From assembly GCA_032164245.1 (NCBI GenBank), contig JAVMKO010000004.1:32775626-32839625 (forward strand): a DNA stretch of 64,000 nucleotides. Direction: 5' to 3'. Position 1 is the first letter of the stretch; every line of letters starts with the position of its first letter. This document shows positions 36,940 to 48,337 of the stretch, in pieces. The notes under the pieces are model-generated. The model did no database searches and was not told the origin of the DNA. It saw only the letters and a program-made list of their open reading frames with translations. Both the position numbers and the translations under genes were made by a program. The DNA is from Sternotherus odoratus. Lineage: Eukaryota; Chordata; Testudines; Kinosternidae.

Positions 36940-38570
36940 CTCTAATACCAGGGCAGCTCCACTAGTATTAGTTTTAGTGGAAAAGCTAGTATATGAGACA
37001 CGACATCTAGACCTGGTCAGGGCAGAGTGAGATGACACCAAAGACATATTGGTTAAAAGACTGACTGTACCAGGGGGATTTTTCTACTGTAGCCCTCTGA
37101 AATTGCTACCATGTGTGGAGCTGCAGTACTGTTAGAAATATGTTGGGAAGCGAGGGAGAGGGAGGAAGAAAAAAATTAGTGTAGATCCAGTGTTTGTGTA
37201 TGATCAAATAAAGTAAATTTGTCTTGTGCTTTAAGGGCTTGATTCTCTTTACACTGGTGTCTATGCCAAATAACTCCATGAACTTAATCCAGGTTTACAG
37301 TGGTGAGACAGGAGAGCCAAACCCTTTTAGTTCAAAAATAACAGATATAAAAAGGAAAACAAAAAAGGGCCTTGACACAATTATTCCTTGGCAGGTTCCA
37401 ACTTCCCTTTAAAAGTAAACTCTCACTCTTACAAAATTAGGCAGACGTCTCTGCACATTCATAGCCAGGGAAGACACAGATGGACTCAAAATATGAGAGA
37501 AAAACAACAGGCAGTCACTTTAGAAAGGAAAACATTATTTTAACATTTTCTGGCTGTTACTTTTTTATGCACACTCACTCACATGAAGTCATGTTATAGA
37601 ATGAAGAGTAGGTAACGTCTTGGAAATACTGAAAAAGCACGTCACCCTACACTATTCCAGCTGCCAGCACTATTCTCGTAGTCAGGGTCTGTACTGAAAT
37701 GTCAGTCTGAGCACACAGAAAGCAAATATCATGCACCAGCAAAGGCCGTGCATGACTTGGAAATGAAGCCAGATCTGACAATTGTTGCTCTCTGATATCC
37801 ATTGTAAAAGTGTGATCATGCATAGCCAGACCTAGGGAATGCATGAAGACTTCATCCTGGATATGGAGAATCATTCTCACTTAGAGACCACATGCCTAGT
37901 GGTCTGAATTGTCCAGCTGATGGTAAGGAAGATTTTACATCTCACAGATCAACTTCTGGATGTGGTGCAAGGATCAGGATTATAACACTTACAAAAAGAC
38001 AGGAAGCAAGAGTCGGTGACCTGAAGCAGGGATGATATTAAGTTAGGCTAATGGCCCAAGTGAACACATTATTTAACACACCCATAGACAGTTTCACACG
38101 CAGGGATCTCTATACTTTAGTTCTCTCACAGCACAGAAATTCAGTTTTTAGTGATGTTTCCATTGGATTTGCTCCCGTTATCGCTAATGTTTAAGGCAGT
38201 GGGAAGACAGTATGGTCTGATGGCTAGAGAACATGACTAGGAGGCAGGCCTTCTGTTACCTAATCTTAGCACTGCTGCTGCCTTCCTGGGTGAGCTTTGT
38301 CATTCATTATTTTTATAATTGATTATTTGTTAAGCAACAACCATCATATAAACAAGTTATAAAAAAAAAAGATAGGCCCTGCCTTAAGGAATTGATTATT
38401 TAAAATGTACAATGGGCAATTAATTTAACCCCTGTTTGTGCTTCAGTTTAATCAGCTAGAAAACAGGTATACTAATATTTACCTCCCTGTTAGACTTAAA
38501 CCATTAATGTTGATAAAGTGGTTTGAGATACTTGTCTGAATCATGCTATATATTGACAAACTATTATTAA
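36940..38570. other. Non-genic, nothing recognised
   Basis: Mixed-composition sequence without an exon or classifiable repeat. TGGTCTGATGGCTAGAGAAC near 38213 resembles the start of a tRNA-like SINE box but is too short to call. Confidence 0.35.
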
Positions 38571-38768
38571 CAAGTGTAACAGCCCGTGTACACGGGCCAA
38601 AGTGCTCAATGGTGTTTGTCCGGGCCATCTCTACGGCTCGTGGCGGTGCACGCGCGGCGGCCATTTTGTGCTGCCGAACTACAACTCCCAGCATGCTGTT
38701 TGTCCAGGCCGTCTCTACTGCACATGATGGTTTCGGACAAACATCCTCTGACCTTTTATTATATAGGA
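38571..38768 (-). mobile_element. Non-autonomous Helitron (198 bp)
   Basis: On the minus strand the element begins TCCTATATAATAAAAGG, a characteristic Helitron 5' end. It finishes with the perfect 16-base palindrome GCCCGTGTACACGGGC (38582-38597), followed by 11 bases ending CTTG. It is flanked by A on the 5' side and T on the 3' side, as expected for insertion between A and T without target duplication. The last four bases are CTTG rather than the usual CTRR. The interior is GC-rich, with two related segments (GTTTGTCCGGGCCATCTCTA and GTTTGTCCAGGCCGTCTCTA), so it may have grown by internal duplication. It has no coding capacity. Confidence 0.85.
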
Positions 38769-39256
38769 TAGGGAGATGGTCACACCCTAATAAGGAAAAC
38801 CTATTCAGAAGCCCATACACAAGTGCAATCATCACAGATTACAAATCTCCGTATGAGATTATCCTTGGCAGTGGTTACATTGTGACACTGTAGGCTGCAT
38901 CCATCTGTAGGCCACACTTCACCTGCCCCCCGATATAATGACTGTGGCTTTTCATCTCCTTTCAGATACACACGTCTCTGAGTTTTAATTACCATTAGCC
39001 CATATGATGATAATTAATTTATTCAGTCTGTGAAATTATGTTGGTGACAGGAAATGGAGATAGTTTTGCCAATTTATCTAAGCTTTTCTAGGGAACATCC
39101 AGATAACAGCAAGCTGCCAAATGAAAGCTGTACTCCCACTACCACAGTCTGTAACAGTGTGTTGCCTTTTACAATTCAGATTTGATGATTCAACAGCAAA
39201 AGGGCAGAATAACGACCCTCTTCCTACCTTCCACACACACATCACAGTGGACCAAG

Positions 39257-39319
<63 letters not shown>

Positions 39320-40959
39320 AATGCCAAATATTGTAAGCAGTTTCAGACAATTCTATGGATTCATCAGTGTAAGGGAGATCAGAGAGAAAGAGACAGAGGA
39401 TTCTGGTTGTATCAGTTACAGATAATGGAGGAAGAAAGGTTATTGTTGCTTCACATTGGTCCTCTGTTAGAGGCTATTAAACGTGGTCTCTGCTATGTGC
39501 CTAAAGCCAGTTTTTCCCTTCAAACAGAAAAACTCACACCTATATCAAAAGGCTTCATATGCTGCAAAATATTATGCAACTTCTGGTTCAGTTTAACTCT
39601 TCAAGGATCAGATTGACAACTCAGGCCTTGACTGTTATTTAAAAGAATAATTCTAATTCTTTCCAAGAATTCCAACAGGAAATGTTTTCAGACAAAATGG
39701 TCTTCTCTGTAAACAAACAAAACAAAACAAACAAACCAACAAACAAACTTGGGCTAGTGAAAAAAAATCTTCTTTAAAAAACTCCACTCTCTACAGTCTT
39801 AACATATGATTACACAGCAGTCATTTTATACTGATGAGTGCATTTGAGTATATTTTCTTGCAGAATAAAACAGCAGTAGTTGTTTAGCTGTAATTATATC
39901 AACTCTAGCCAACAAAGGCATTTGTCATTACTTAACACTCTAGGGCCCTGATCAGGATTGGGAGGTTACTGGGAATTAGTTAGGGGTCAGTTTTGCCAAG
40001 TGATGATCTCTTAAACTTAAATGTTGGTCAGAATATGGCATTCTAAAGTGTGAGGCAGGTTTCCTCCCTCTAAAGAGGATGGTGGAGATCTCAGATGGTA
40101 GTGGGTAATTTGACAGGATTATTCTCACACATTGGTGTATATATTACACTGTACAGCAATATTTGTTTTTAACATAAAATCTTTTTAAAAATCCCCTCTG
40201 TAAGGATAAGTATCATGTTACTAGCAAGGAAATTACTATACTAATGAAGTGTTGTAATGTTAGTGTGGAATTGAGTTTGAAAATTGTGTTTAAACTCTAA
40301 CTACTGTGTTTAAAATGCCCACTATGAGGCTGATCAGGCTCACTCTGGGTAGAATTTATAGGTGCTGTGCCTTGTCTGTAATCAATCTGCTTCTCAAGCA
40401 CTTACTAAACATTACTCTCCCCAACAATACTGAATAGAATTTTTTTTTCCCTTTAGGAGAGGCTCATTTTTAGCACAATGACCAGTGATTGTTAATTTGT
40501 CACTATAACTCTGCAAAGAGAGTGGCAAACCTGCTGAACTAAAAACCATATTAAAAGAGCTGTCTTAAGAATTGACTCAAGGGAAATATATGCACAGTGA
40601 GTGCTCATGAAAACATAACCTTGCTGCAGAATGTTCAGATAAATTAGTGAAAATGTCAGGCACTGGAGATTACAGGCTATTTAGTATAAACAAACAAGAA
40701 ACATATAGATACATTTTCAGAAGTGTTCACTCTTTTTGCTGTCCTCCGGTTTTGGGGGCCCAACTTGAGATACCTTATATCTGATTCTCAGAGACAGTGA
40801 AGATCTTCCTCTCCAGAGGATATGAATAGGAGCTATGGGTCTTCAGGCCCACTGAGAATCAGGTATAAGAGGACACAAATTGGACATACAAAGAGAAGCA
40901 TAAAAGCCTTCTGCAAATGTTTGCCATTGTATTTATCTGTGATAGACTTTCTCAAGGAC
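38769..40959. other. Non-genic stretch with two simple repeats
   Basis: It contains a (CT)n microsatellite at 39261-39315 and an AAAC-rich run at 39712-39748. Nothing else is recognisable; the AGAGAG and SLSLSL open frames come from the microsatellite. Confidence 0.6.
39261..39315. repeat. (CT)n microsatellite, about 27 units
   Basis: Uninterrupted CT dinucleotide run. Confidence 0.99.
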
Positions 40960-41255
40960 TTTCGAGCTCCAAGGCACATTCCGGAATGCTACAGCAGATA
41001 CAATTTTTATTTAAAAGTAGTGAGGAAAAAAAAAAAGTTATCTAATGATTTCAGCATAGGCTTGCATGCCAGGAAGGCACCCTGACTACGTTCTCCAGAC
41101 CTCAAGAAAATCTCTGTGTAAGCTCGAAAGCTTGCTTTCCTCATTAACAGAAGTTGGTCCAACAAAAGATATTACCTCACCCATCTTGCCTCTAATATCC
41201 TGGGACCAATATATCTACAACAACACTGCATACCAGGTCAGATGTCATTCACCCA
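40960..41255 (+). repeat. Dispersed repeat with GCTCGAAAGCTTGC / GGACCAA..CTACAAC tail
   Basis: AGCTCGAAAGCTTGCTTTCC, AACAGAAGTTGGTCCAAC, AAAAGATATTACCTCACCCA and TCCTGGGACCAATATATC, then CTACAACAACACTGCATAC, are in the order I know from a common reptile repeat. It shares the CGAAAGCTT and TTAACAGAAG/TTAGTC layout with the copies at 4910 and 12771. The left half (40740-41090) is probably part of it but is too diverged to be sure. Confidence 0.55.
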
Positions 41256-41279
41256 GGAATTTTTGAGCTGCTAACAAAA

Positions 41280-42135
41280 ATATGCCACTGCTTATTTAAA
41301 ACAGCCATTAGTTCAGTGATTTGGAGGCTATTTAAGAATTTAGGGGCATCTTACTCCAATAACTCTTACGCCTGTACCTGGCAAATAGGTTGAAGCAAAA
41401 ATTAGAAATATGACAACAAAACCTGGAAGATCATGAGATAATAGAGTTTAACCAGTATTGTTTCCTGATAAAGAAAATATCTTTCATATTCAAATAATTC
41501 AGTCAATAAAATAATAGATACATTCTATCAACCAGTTATCCTTTATTTAGACTTCCAAAAGGTTTTTGACACCCTGTACTAAAAGCTACTAAAGAAGCTA
41601 ATTAGTTGTGGGGTGAGATGCAAAGTATTATCATGGATCAAAAAATGGATAGGAGACAGAAAGCAAAATAAGATTAAAACGTTCAATTTTCATCATGACA
41701 ATAGGTAACAGCAGGGTGTCTCAAAGTTCTGTACTAGGTCCTGTGTTGATTAATATATTTTAAATCATCTAAAAAGGGAAGGTAGTGAGGTAGCTAAATT
41801 TATCGATGATGCAACGTTTTTTTAGGTTTGTCAAGACTAGACAGGACTATGAGGAATTTCTGAGAAACTTAAACTCAGTAATAGAATCAGCAACATGATG
41901 TCAAATGAAGTTCAGTGTAAAAAAATACAATATAATGCACATGGAGGGGAAAAATTTAAACTATTTGTACTGCTTAAAGGGCTCTAAATTAACTTTGCAA
42001 ACACAGGCAAGGGAGCTGGGCATCACAGTAGAAAGCTAATGAAAATGTCTGTGCAGTGTGCAGCTGCAATAAAAGAAAGCTACCAATCTGTTAGTATGCA
42101 TAAGGAATGGGATGGAGGATAAGATGTGTCTGCAA
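41280..42135 (+). pseudogene. Old CR1 reverse transcriptase remnant
   Basis: Across many frameshifts one can read the RT landmarks in order: FLDFQKVFDT (about 41549), LLVVGWGVRCKVLSWIKKWI-like text (about 41605-41650), SQSSVLGPVLINIF (about 41720-41760), FIDDAT (about 41800, in place of the active-site FADD box), CQMKFSVKKYNIMH (about 41900) and KLTLQTQARELGI (about 41990). The active-site alanine has become isoleucine. Much older than the CR1 at 43.3 kb. Confidence 0.75.
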
Positions 42136-42172
42136 GGACTCCGAGGGACATATTTTCAAATCTAACTTCTCA

Positions 42173-42456
42173 GGGTATCTTTACACTGTAGCTGGAAAGT
42201 GTAATTTCCAGTTTGAGCATACATACCCATACTAGCTCTGATCCAGGTAGCAATCTAAAAATAGAAGTGTATCTGCTGTAGCACGAACCATAGGAGGAGC
42301 TAGCCTCTCAAGTACATACCTAAGGTCTCAGACAGGATTGTTAACCAGTTTCACCGCTCTCACTACTGAGGCTGTACTTCTGTTTTTAGCACACTAAATT
42401 GATCAGAACTAGTGCCTGAGCTGAATATTATACCTCCAGATGGAGTACAAACACCC
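42173..42456. mobile_element. Harbinger-like palindromic MITE
   Basis: The left end GGGTATCTTTACACTGTAGC faces a right end whose reverse complement is GGGTGTTTGTACTCCATCTG. The interior is symmetrical: CTAGCTCTGATCCAGGTAGC (about 42232) against GCACACTAAATTGATCAGAA (about 42390), and CTGTAGCACGAACCATAGGA in the middle. The left terminus resembles that of the autonomous Harbinger at 51295 (GGGTATGTCTTCACTA). No coding content. Confidence 0.7.
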
Positions 42457-43311
42457 CTTTAAACTGCATTTGCAAATTGTTTGTGGGCACATAATGTGGT
42501 CTGTAGAGAATAAGCTACACATTCTGTAACTCATAAGAGCAGTAGGAGGGCAATTTAGACTATCGTTTTTATTTTTTTAAATCTATTATGTTTTTGTTAA
42601 TCAGCAAAGAGAATCTGAGACGACAGAAAAAGGAGTACATTATGTGCTGCCATATTACACTATACATGCTTCATTGAAGCAAGAGCAAGCATATTTTAAT
42701 GCAATTTCAAGTCATGTTTATATTAATCTTTTCCTTAAATTTGGCGTCCTTGAACTCTTGAATTTCTTGTTTAAATTAATGCAGTGACATCTTGTGGGTC
42801 TTTTCCCAAGATTTAACTAGTGGCACAAATGTATTTAGTCAAAACTTCCTGTGAATACATAAAATTCCAAACCATTTTCCTTGAGTACAGAAAACATTTC
42901 AATGATTTTTGCTAGATAGTACATACAGTATTCTTGGAACTGAGCAAAATTTCTAAAGCACCCCCACAAACCAGATGAAATTTAGTGTTGTTACTATACA
43001 CAAACCTTCCAGTAAACCTGGACTGTTTCATCTAAGATTAGACTGAGCCATGGGTGAAAATGGGTTGCGTTTCAGGCACATTTACAGTTCAGAGACCTAG
43101 GTTACCAGAGAGAGATTTGCAGTTCAGCACTGAGGCGAAACAAAATTCTTGGATATATTTGCAGTATGGTGCTCTGAGTTTATGGATTAATTCAAACCAC
43201 TCATTATGCAAATAATGCAAACATTTGCTATCTATGCCTATAAAGCTTTTATACCACTATATACCATCATGTACTTTCTCAAATTAGTTCTACGTTATTG
43301 TGAGTTCAATT
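42457..43311. other. Non-genic, nothing recognised
   Basis: AT-rich DNA with no exon or named repeat. Confidence 0.4.
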
Positions 43312-44402
43312 AAGAACATAAGAACATAAGAACGGCCATACTGGGTCAGACCAAAGGTCCATCTAGCCCAGCATCCTGTCTACCGACAGTGGCCAATGCC
43401 AGGTGCCCCGGAGTGAGTGAACCTAACAGGTATGATCGAGCGATCTCTCTCCTGCCATCCATCACCCCCCTCTGACAGACAGAGGCTAGGGACACCATTC
43501 ATTACCCATCCTGGCTAATAGCCATTTATGGACTTAGCCTCCATGAATTTATCCAGCTCTCTTTTAAACCCTGTTATAGTCCTAGCCTTCACAGCCTCCT
43601 CAGGTAAGGAGTTCCACAGGTTGACTGTGCGCTGTGTGAAGAAGAACTTCCTTTTATTTGTTTTAAACCTGCTGCACGCCAATTTCATTGAGTGGCCCCT
43701 AGTTCTTCTATTTTGGGAACAAGTAAATAACTTTTCCTTATTTACTTCCTCCACACCACTCATAATTTTATATACCTCTAGCATATCCCCCCTTAGTCTC
43801 CTCTTTTCCAAGCTAAAAAGTCCTAGCCTCTTTAATCTCTCTTCATATGGGACCCGTTCCAAACCCCTAATCATTTTAGTTGCCCTTCTCTGAACCTTTT
43901 CTAGTGCCAGTATATCCTTTTTGAGATGAGGAGACCACATTTGTACGCAGTATTCAAGATGTGGGCGCACCATGGATTTGTATAAGGGCAGTAAGATATT
44001 CTCCGACTTATTCTCTATCCCTTTTTTAATGATTCCTAACATCCTGTTTGCTTTTTTGACTGCCGCTGCACACTGCGTGGATGCCTTCAGAGAACTATCC
44101 ACAATGACTCCCAGGTCTTTTTCCTGATTGGTTGTAGCTAAATTAGCCCCCATCATATTGTATGTATAGTTGGGGTTATTTTTTCCAATGTGCATTACTT
44201 TACATTTATCCACATTAAATTTCATTTGCCATTTTGTTGCCCAATCACTTAGTTTAGTGAGATCTTTTTGAAGTTCTTCACAGTCTGCTTTGGTCCTTAC
44301 TACTTTGAGCAGTTTAGTATCATCTGCAAACTTTGCCACATCACTGTTTACCCCTTCCTCCAAATCATTTATAAATAAGTTTATAAATGATATAAATATC
44401 AT
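43312..44402 (-). mobile_element. 5'-truncated CR1 LINE with open RT C-terminus
   Basis: A single open frame of 295 codons (44402 to 43515, minus strand) encodes the C-terminal half of a CR1 reverse transcriptase. It starts FINDLEEGVNSDVAKFADDT, with the FADD catalytic box intact. It goes on through MKFNVDKCKVMHIGKN, LGVIVDSSLKASTQCA, LEYCVQMWSPHLKKD, LGLFSLEKRRLRGDM and NLWNSLPEEAVKA to a normal C-terminus. The 3' UTR follows (plus strand GGCCATACTGGGTCAGACCA) and ends in TTATGTTC repeats near 43312. The endonuclease and the N-terminal part of RT are absent, so it is a dead-on-arrival copy. The open frame implies recent insertion. The 5' junction runs into AT-rich repeats at 44366. Confidence 0.92.
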
Positions 44403-44430
44403 TTAAATATCATTTAATATCATTTATAAA
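44340..44430. repeat. AT-rich tandem/inverted repeat at the CR1 5' junction
   Basis: ATATCATTTA-like units repeat several times. ATCATTTATAAA at the CR1 start is mirrored by TTTATAAATGAT four bases later and occurs again near 44420. The hairpin potential may mark the point where reverse transcription stopped or the integration site. Confidence 0.7.
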
Positions 44431-45258
44431 TAATAAATTACTTACAATTTACACTAGATTAAGAAAGGAGAAAGTCAGGTTCATGTATGGGTCAGATCTC
44501 CAGCTGGTCTAATTCTGTGTAATTCCATCAAAGACTTTTTCTACAGGAAACACCAGTTTGAATTCCTTTCATCCAATCTAATACATAGAGTGAAATCAAG
44601 GAAATATATCAAACTTAAAACACCGACTCTGAGGCCTGACATTCAGCTGCCCTAAAACAGTGGGGGGAAAATCTAATTATTCATAGACATTTAATTGAAA
44701 GGAGAAAGGCAGGATTTGGCTAAATTGAAACTTGGTGTGGTGAGTCATCCGTGAGTCTGATGAATCATCCCTGAGCCAGAGAGCATGATGAGTCAGAGAC
44801 AAATACCTCAGGTCTTGTAATAGGCCCCATCCCTTTAAACCAGGGTTCAGCTAATCCACAGTCCAAATGATCCCAAAGCAGTATATAGGCTCTAAGGGAA
44901 TCAGTCTCTCTTATCCACTCAAAATCACTGTCTAGCTGAAAGCATTCCCATTACCTAGTAGTTCTGACCGATTGCTCCAGCTCCCACTCTAGCCCATGCT
45001 CATTTCCACACTAAGTAGTCCCTGCTCCAGCCACAGCTGGCTGCTTGGCAATTCTGACACTTGACCTCTGTACTAACTTTAAAGCTACATATATATATTT
45101 AAAGTATAATTGGTGTAAGTCAGAAATCAACATCCACCTCACTTAAAAAAAATGTTTTAATCTGACTCAGTCTGGTAAATTTACTGAATTGATTCCTAAT
45201 CTTCAACCTGCTGAGGGGGAAGAGTGGGTAAAGAATTTCTGTTAAAGAAGAGGGTGGT
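44431..45258. other. Non-genic, nothing recognised
   Basis: No exon or named repeat. A short imperfect local repeat is present near 44741-44785 (GTGAGTCATCCGTGAG and TGAATCATCCCTGAG). Confidence 0.4.
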
Positions 45259-45350
45259 GAACATAAGAATGACCATAGTGGGTCAGACCAAAGGTCTATC
45301 TAGCCCAGTGTCCTATCTGCTGACAGTGGCCAATGCCAGGTTTTCCAGGA
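45259..45350 (-). mobile_element. CR1 3' UTR fragment
   Basis: GAACATAAGAATGACCATAG, TGGGTCAGACCAAAGGTCTA and TGACAGTGGCCAATGCCAGG parallel the 3' UTR of the CR1 at 43312-43410, in the same orientation and with moderate divergence. The limit on the right is uncertain. Confidence 0.85.
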
Positions 45351-46109
45351 ATCTGTAATGTGCCCTCCTAGAACCCCTGATAAAGAAGAAACATCCTGAT
45401 TCTCCAGAGAGCTCAAATTATTGCCACAACATTCTCTTCCAGCATGATGGAGGTCACACTTCACACCACATGGTACTGGAAAGTGAACAATAAATAGCAT
45501 GCATCCTTTCAATCTGTCCTTGGCTGGCTCCCTGTTCCCCATGAGGACCTGCTGGGCATCTCCTGCAGCTCTAGATTTGATAGTGTTGTCTGAACTGGCT
45601 CTGTAATGCCTTTCCATCAGTAAAATCAGTTAAATAGAAGCATCTTGCATTCTATCAGGAAGAGCGCCTCTCTCAGAACCAGTATTATTATTCAGATTTT
45701 AGATGGGGAGGTTAGGGTTAGAGAACTGCTGTTCTAACCTATCAATGCCAACAGATTTATATGCCTTTATACCCTTAATTAGAACCCCACTTCTTCGTGC
45801 GCTGCTCCACGCAGGTAAGCATAGTAAATGTAGGTCATGGATATGTCCCTTTTTTGTTTTAAAGGTCTCTTCTTACCTTTCTTTCTGCTGTATCTCTTTG
45901 TGTGAAAAGGATGATCAATCCTTTAAATATTCACTGGTCTCCTTCAAATCCCATGTTTAGCTCCCTCTTTCCTTTCTCATCATTGACATGCTGATTACAA
46001 GGCCTCACTTTTCTACTTAAGAGATAAGAACACTGTTCTTCCTCTTTGCTAGAAAGAACTTCTGTTAATACAGAAGCTGCCACAATAACTGTGTTGGCAA
46101 TAGGGGGCA

Positions 46110-46270
46110 CAGGCGTGCGCAGCACATTTCATTAGGGTGTGCACCTAGGGAATTTTATTTATTTATTTATTTTAAAGACGCCACACTCTGCATTGAAAGC
46201 AACTTTTTTTTTTGGAGACATTAGGGTGTGCCTGGTCACACTTGGCACATCCTATGCGCGCGTATATGCC
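46110..46270. mobile_element. MITE-like repeat with GGCGTGCGC ends
   Basis: CAGGCGTGCGCAGCACATTT on the left faces GCACATCCTATGCGCGCGTA and TATGCC on the right. The phrase ATTAGGGTGTGC occurs in both halves (about 46130 and 46220). A TTTA run and a T-run lie inside. Recognised from memory as a dispersed turtle element; the superfamily is unknown, hAT being possible. Confidence 0.6.
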
Positions 46271-46329
46271 GGGGGAGGGGGAGGGGGGTGAAGTACCACC
46301 TTAGGAGTCCAGTGTGGTAGGGCTCTGGA

Positions 46330-46405
46330 CCACACGGTACGTAATGCACTGACACCTGACTACCGTAAAACCACACGGTACGTAATGCACTGACACCTGA
46401 CTACC
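46330..46405. repeat. 35-bp exact duplication
   Basis: The 35 bases at 46330-46364 (starting CCACACGGTACGTAATGCAC) are repeated without change at 46371-46405, six bases apart. Confidence 0.95.
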
Positions 46406-46889
46406 TTACCACCCACAATCCCCCAAGACAGCTGTGCACCAGATGGATTTTGCAGCTTGGTAGACCCAGGTTCCAGCTATCAGAGAGTGGGAATTGAGCA
46501 TTCTAAGGTGCAGTACCCCAGCAGTGCAATTTAGCTTGCCCAAAAAAATCAAGCTAAGCCCTAACCAAACAGCCTTTATATCATAGTGTAGGACACTCCT
46601 TTTCTATATAGTTGTCATGAACTGGGACGTGGGTGGTCATAGCCAGTATCAGGCACCAAGCAGGGCTGGAGCAGACTAGGAATAAAGCGGGCACAGGAGA
46701 GATCATAGCTACAGGCACATATATTGAGCAGCCAGAGATCAATTGATGCTGCTGGGTTTAAGAGCAGGTTTGCTGACTTCCTGAGGTAGTCAGAGAGAGG
46801 TCAATCAGGTGGCCCTGCTGTAGCTCAGGTGTGTTTACAGGATGCTCTGAGATGGGGAAGACATATCCCTGACAATAGCCTTCCAAGAG

Positions 46890-46965
46890 AATAATGGGGT
46901 GATGAGGAATAGCCAATATGGATTTACCAAGAACAAATTCTGCCACTGCACTCCAGCAATCCCTA
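46890..46965 (+). mobile_element. CR1 coding fragment
   Basis: The translation NSQYGFTKNKFCH matches the CR1 RT segment that precedes the FFD motif. Only about 25 codons are recognisable. Confidence 0.5.
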
Positions 46966-46973
46966 ACTATGTT

Positions 46974-47220
46974 ACAGCCTCTTGGGAATTGCTTCTTGGG
47001 CCTGGAAGAAGAGGCTCGGCTCTGGATTTCAAGATGCACAGAACAAACCAAACCGAAAAGTGTTTTTCCTCTCTTTCTTCAGTGAAAAGAGCTTTAAGCT
47101 ATCTTTGCTCTCTCTCACTTCTGGGACTTGTTGGGGGACAAATTGGACCCTGGTATAACTTAGATTAGGCTTCGGGCTGCTGTAAATAACACCTGGCTGC
47201 AGCAATTCCCAAGAGGCTGT
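46974..47220. repeat. 20-bp perfect inverted repeat around a 207-bp spacer
   Basis: ACAGCCTCTTGGGAATTGCT (46974-46993) and its exact reverse complement AGCAATTCCCAAGAGGCTGT (47201-47220) enclose 207 bases. It could be the ends of an unnamed MITE or the scar of an inverted duplication. There is no coding similarity inside. Confidence 0.85.
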
Positions 47221-48198
47221 TCTATACATGGAACCTGAAAAGGACAGAGACCTACAGCAGACAGTCCAGTGGTAATTCAGTAGGTCACTAATACTAACCA
47301 GGAAACAATGGCAGAAGAGAATCAGGCCCAAAGCCAGGATTCATCAGGAGGAATCAAATGAATCCAACAGGTAGGACTTGTACACATAGAATACAGCAGA
47401 TAATAGTCTCAGTGTTGATCAGTTTTCTTGGTAACTGTGTTCTACTCAATGTGCTACAAAACTCATACTATTCTACATACATATTCTACATGTTTTTAAT
47501 TAATGTTGCATTTTGTATTTCACTGATACATCTAAATACGATAACCCCTGTAGATGTAAATTGTAAAATCATCTTCATGTGGTGGTTCCCTGAATTTTGA
47601 AAGTGAGATTTATTACTCAACCTCAAACATGTTGTTTTCATGAATTTCCCTTTTTCTCTGGGGAACTGTTGCTTTAAAGAAATGCTTTATTTTACCAACA
47701 AAGTCACATTTTCTTTTTCTTTTAAACAATGCTGTATTTTTATATAAGCATGCCAGACACTTGATGAAAAATGTGATGTGCACAGCACACTTGATTGATT
47801 TCTTAACATAAATTGAAAAAACACAGTGGTTTATACGAATTAAATTATGACATAAAACAGAATATTTATGTCAAGAGAAGAATAAGGGGACCATTTTTCA
47901 ATTAGAAACAAGGAACATGGGTATGTTACACAGACCATGCAAATTTACATGAATTGTATAAACATATGGAAGGGTCTAATTATGCTTTGATGACAAAGTA
48001 CAGAGCTTTATGATGTCAGGATAGATTACATTGGAAATATGGAATTCATGTTACATTATGAAAGAGCTTTCATACAAAAGTCAGTAAGAATCAAAGGAAA
48101 TTTGGTTCAAAATGGGCCTTATCCTGAAAGTTGCTGAGTGCCTTTTATGGCATGAGGGGGAACAGGCTCCTGAGGACCACATGGGCAGCACTCAGAAT
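47221..48198. other. Non-genic, nothing recognised
   Basis: AT-rich DNA without named features. Confidence 0.4.
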
Positions 48199-48329
48199 TA
48201 GGGTGACCAGATGTCTGGATTTTCTAGGGACAGTCCTGATTTTGGGGTCTTTTTCTTATATAGGCTCCTATTATCCTCCCTTCCCCGTCTCCTGTCCTGA
48301 TTTTTCACATGTGCTGCCTGGTCACCCTA
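48199..48329. mobile_element. hAT MITE with intact 8-bp target duplication
   Basis: A 131-bp element begins TAGGGTGACCAG (48199) and ends with the exact complement CTGGTCACCCTA (48329). It is flanked on both sides by CTCAGAAT (48191-48198 and 48330-48337), a perfect 8-bp target site duplication, the hallmark of hAT elements. The interior (GGGACAGTCCTGATTTTGGG, then TTTTTCTTATATAGGCTCCT) is a family I remember as frequent in turtles. Complete, noncoding and relatively young. Confidence 0.92.
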
Positions 48330-48337
48330 CTCAGAAT

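Noticed and set aside
38213..38240. tRNA-like start suggesting a SINE or tRNA gene
   Set aside because: Too short, with no second pol III box or cloverleaf that I could pair.
39078..39616. Open frames with Ser-Leu or Arg-Glu runs
   Set aside because: They are translations of the (CT)n microsatellite.
46330..46405. Direct repeats considered as a CRISPR-like or satellite array
   Set aside because: Only two copies, a spacer of six bases and a vertebrate context; a simple local duplication explains it.
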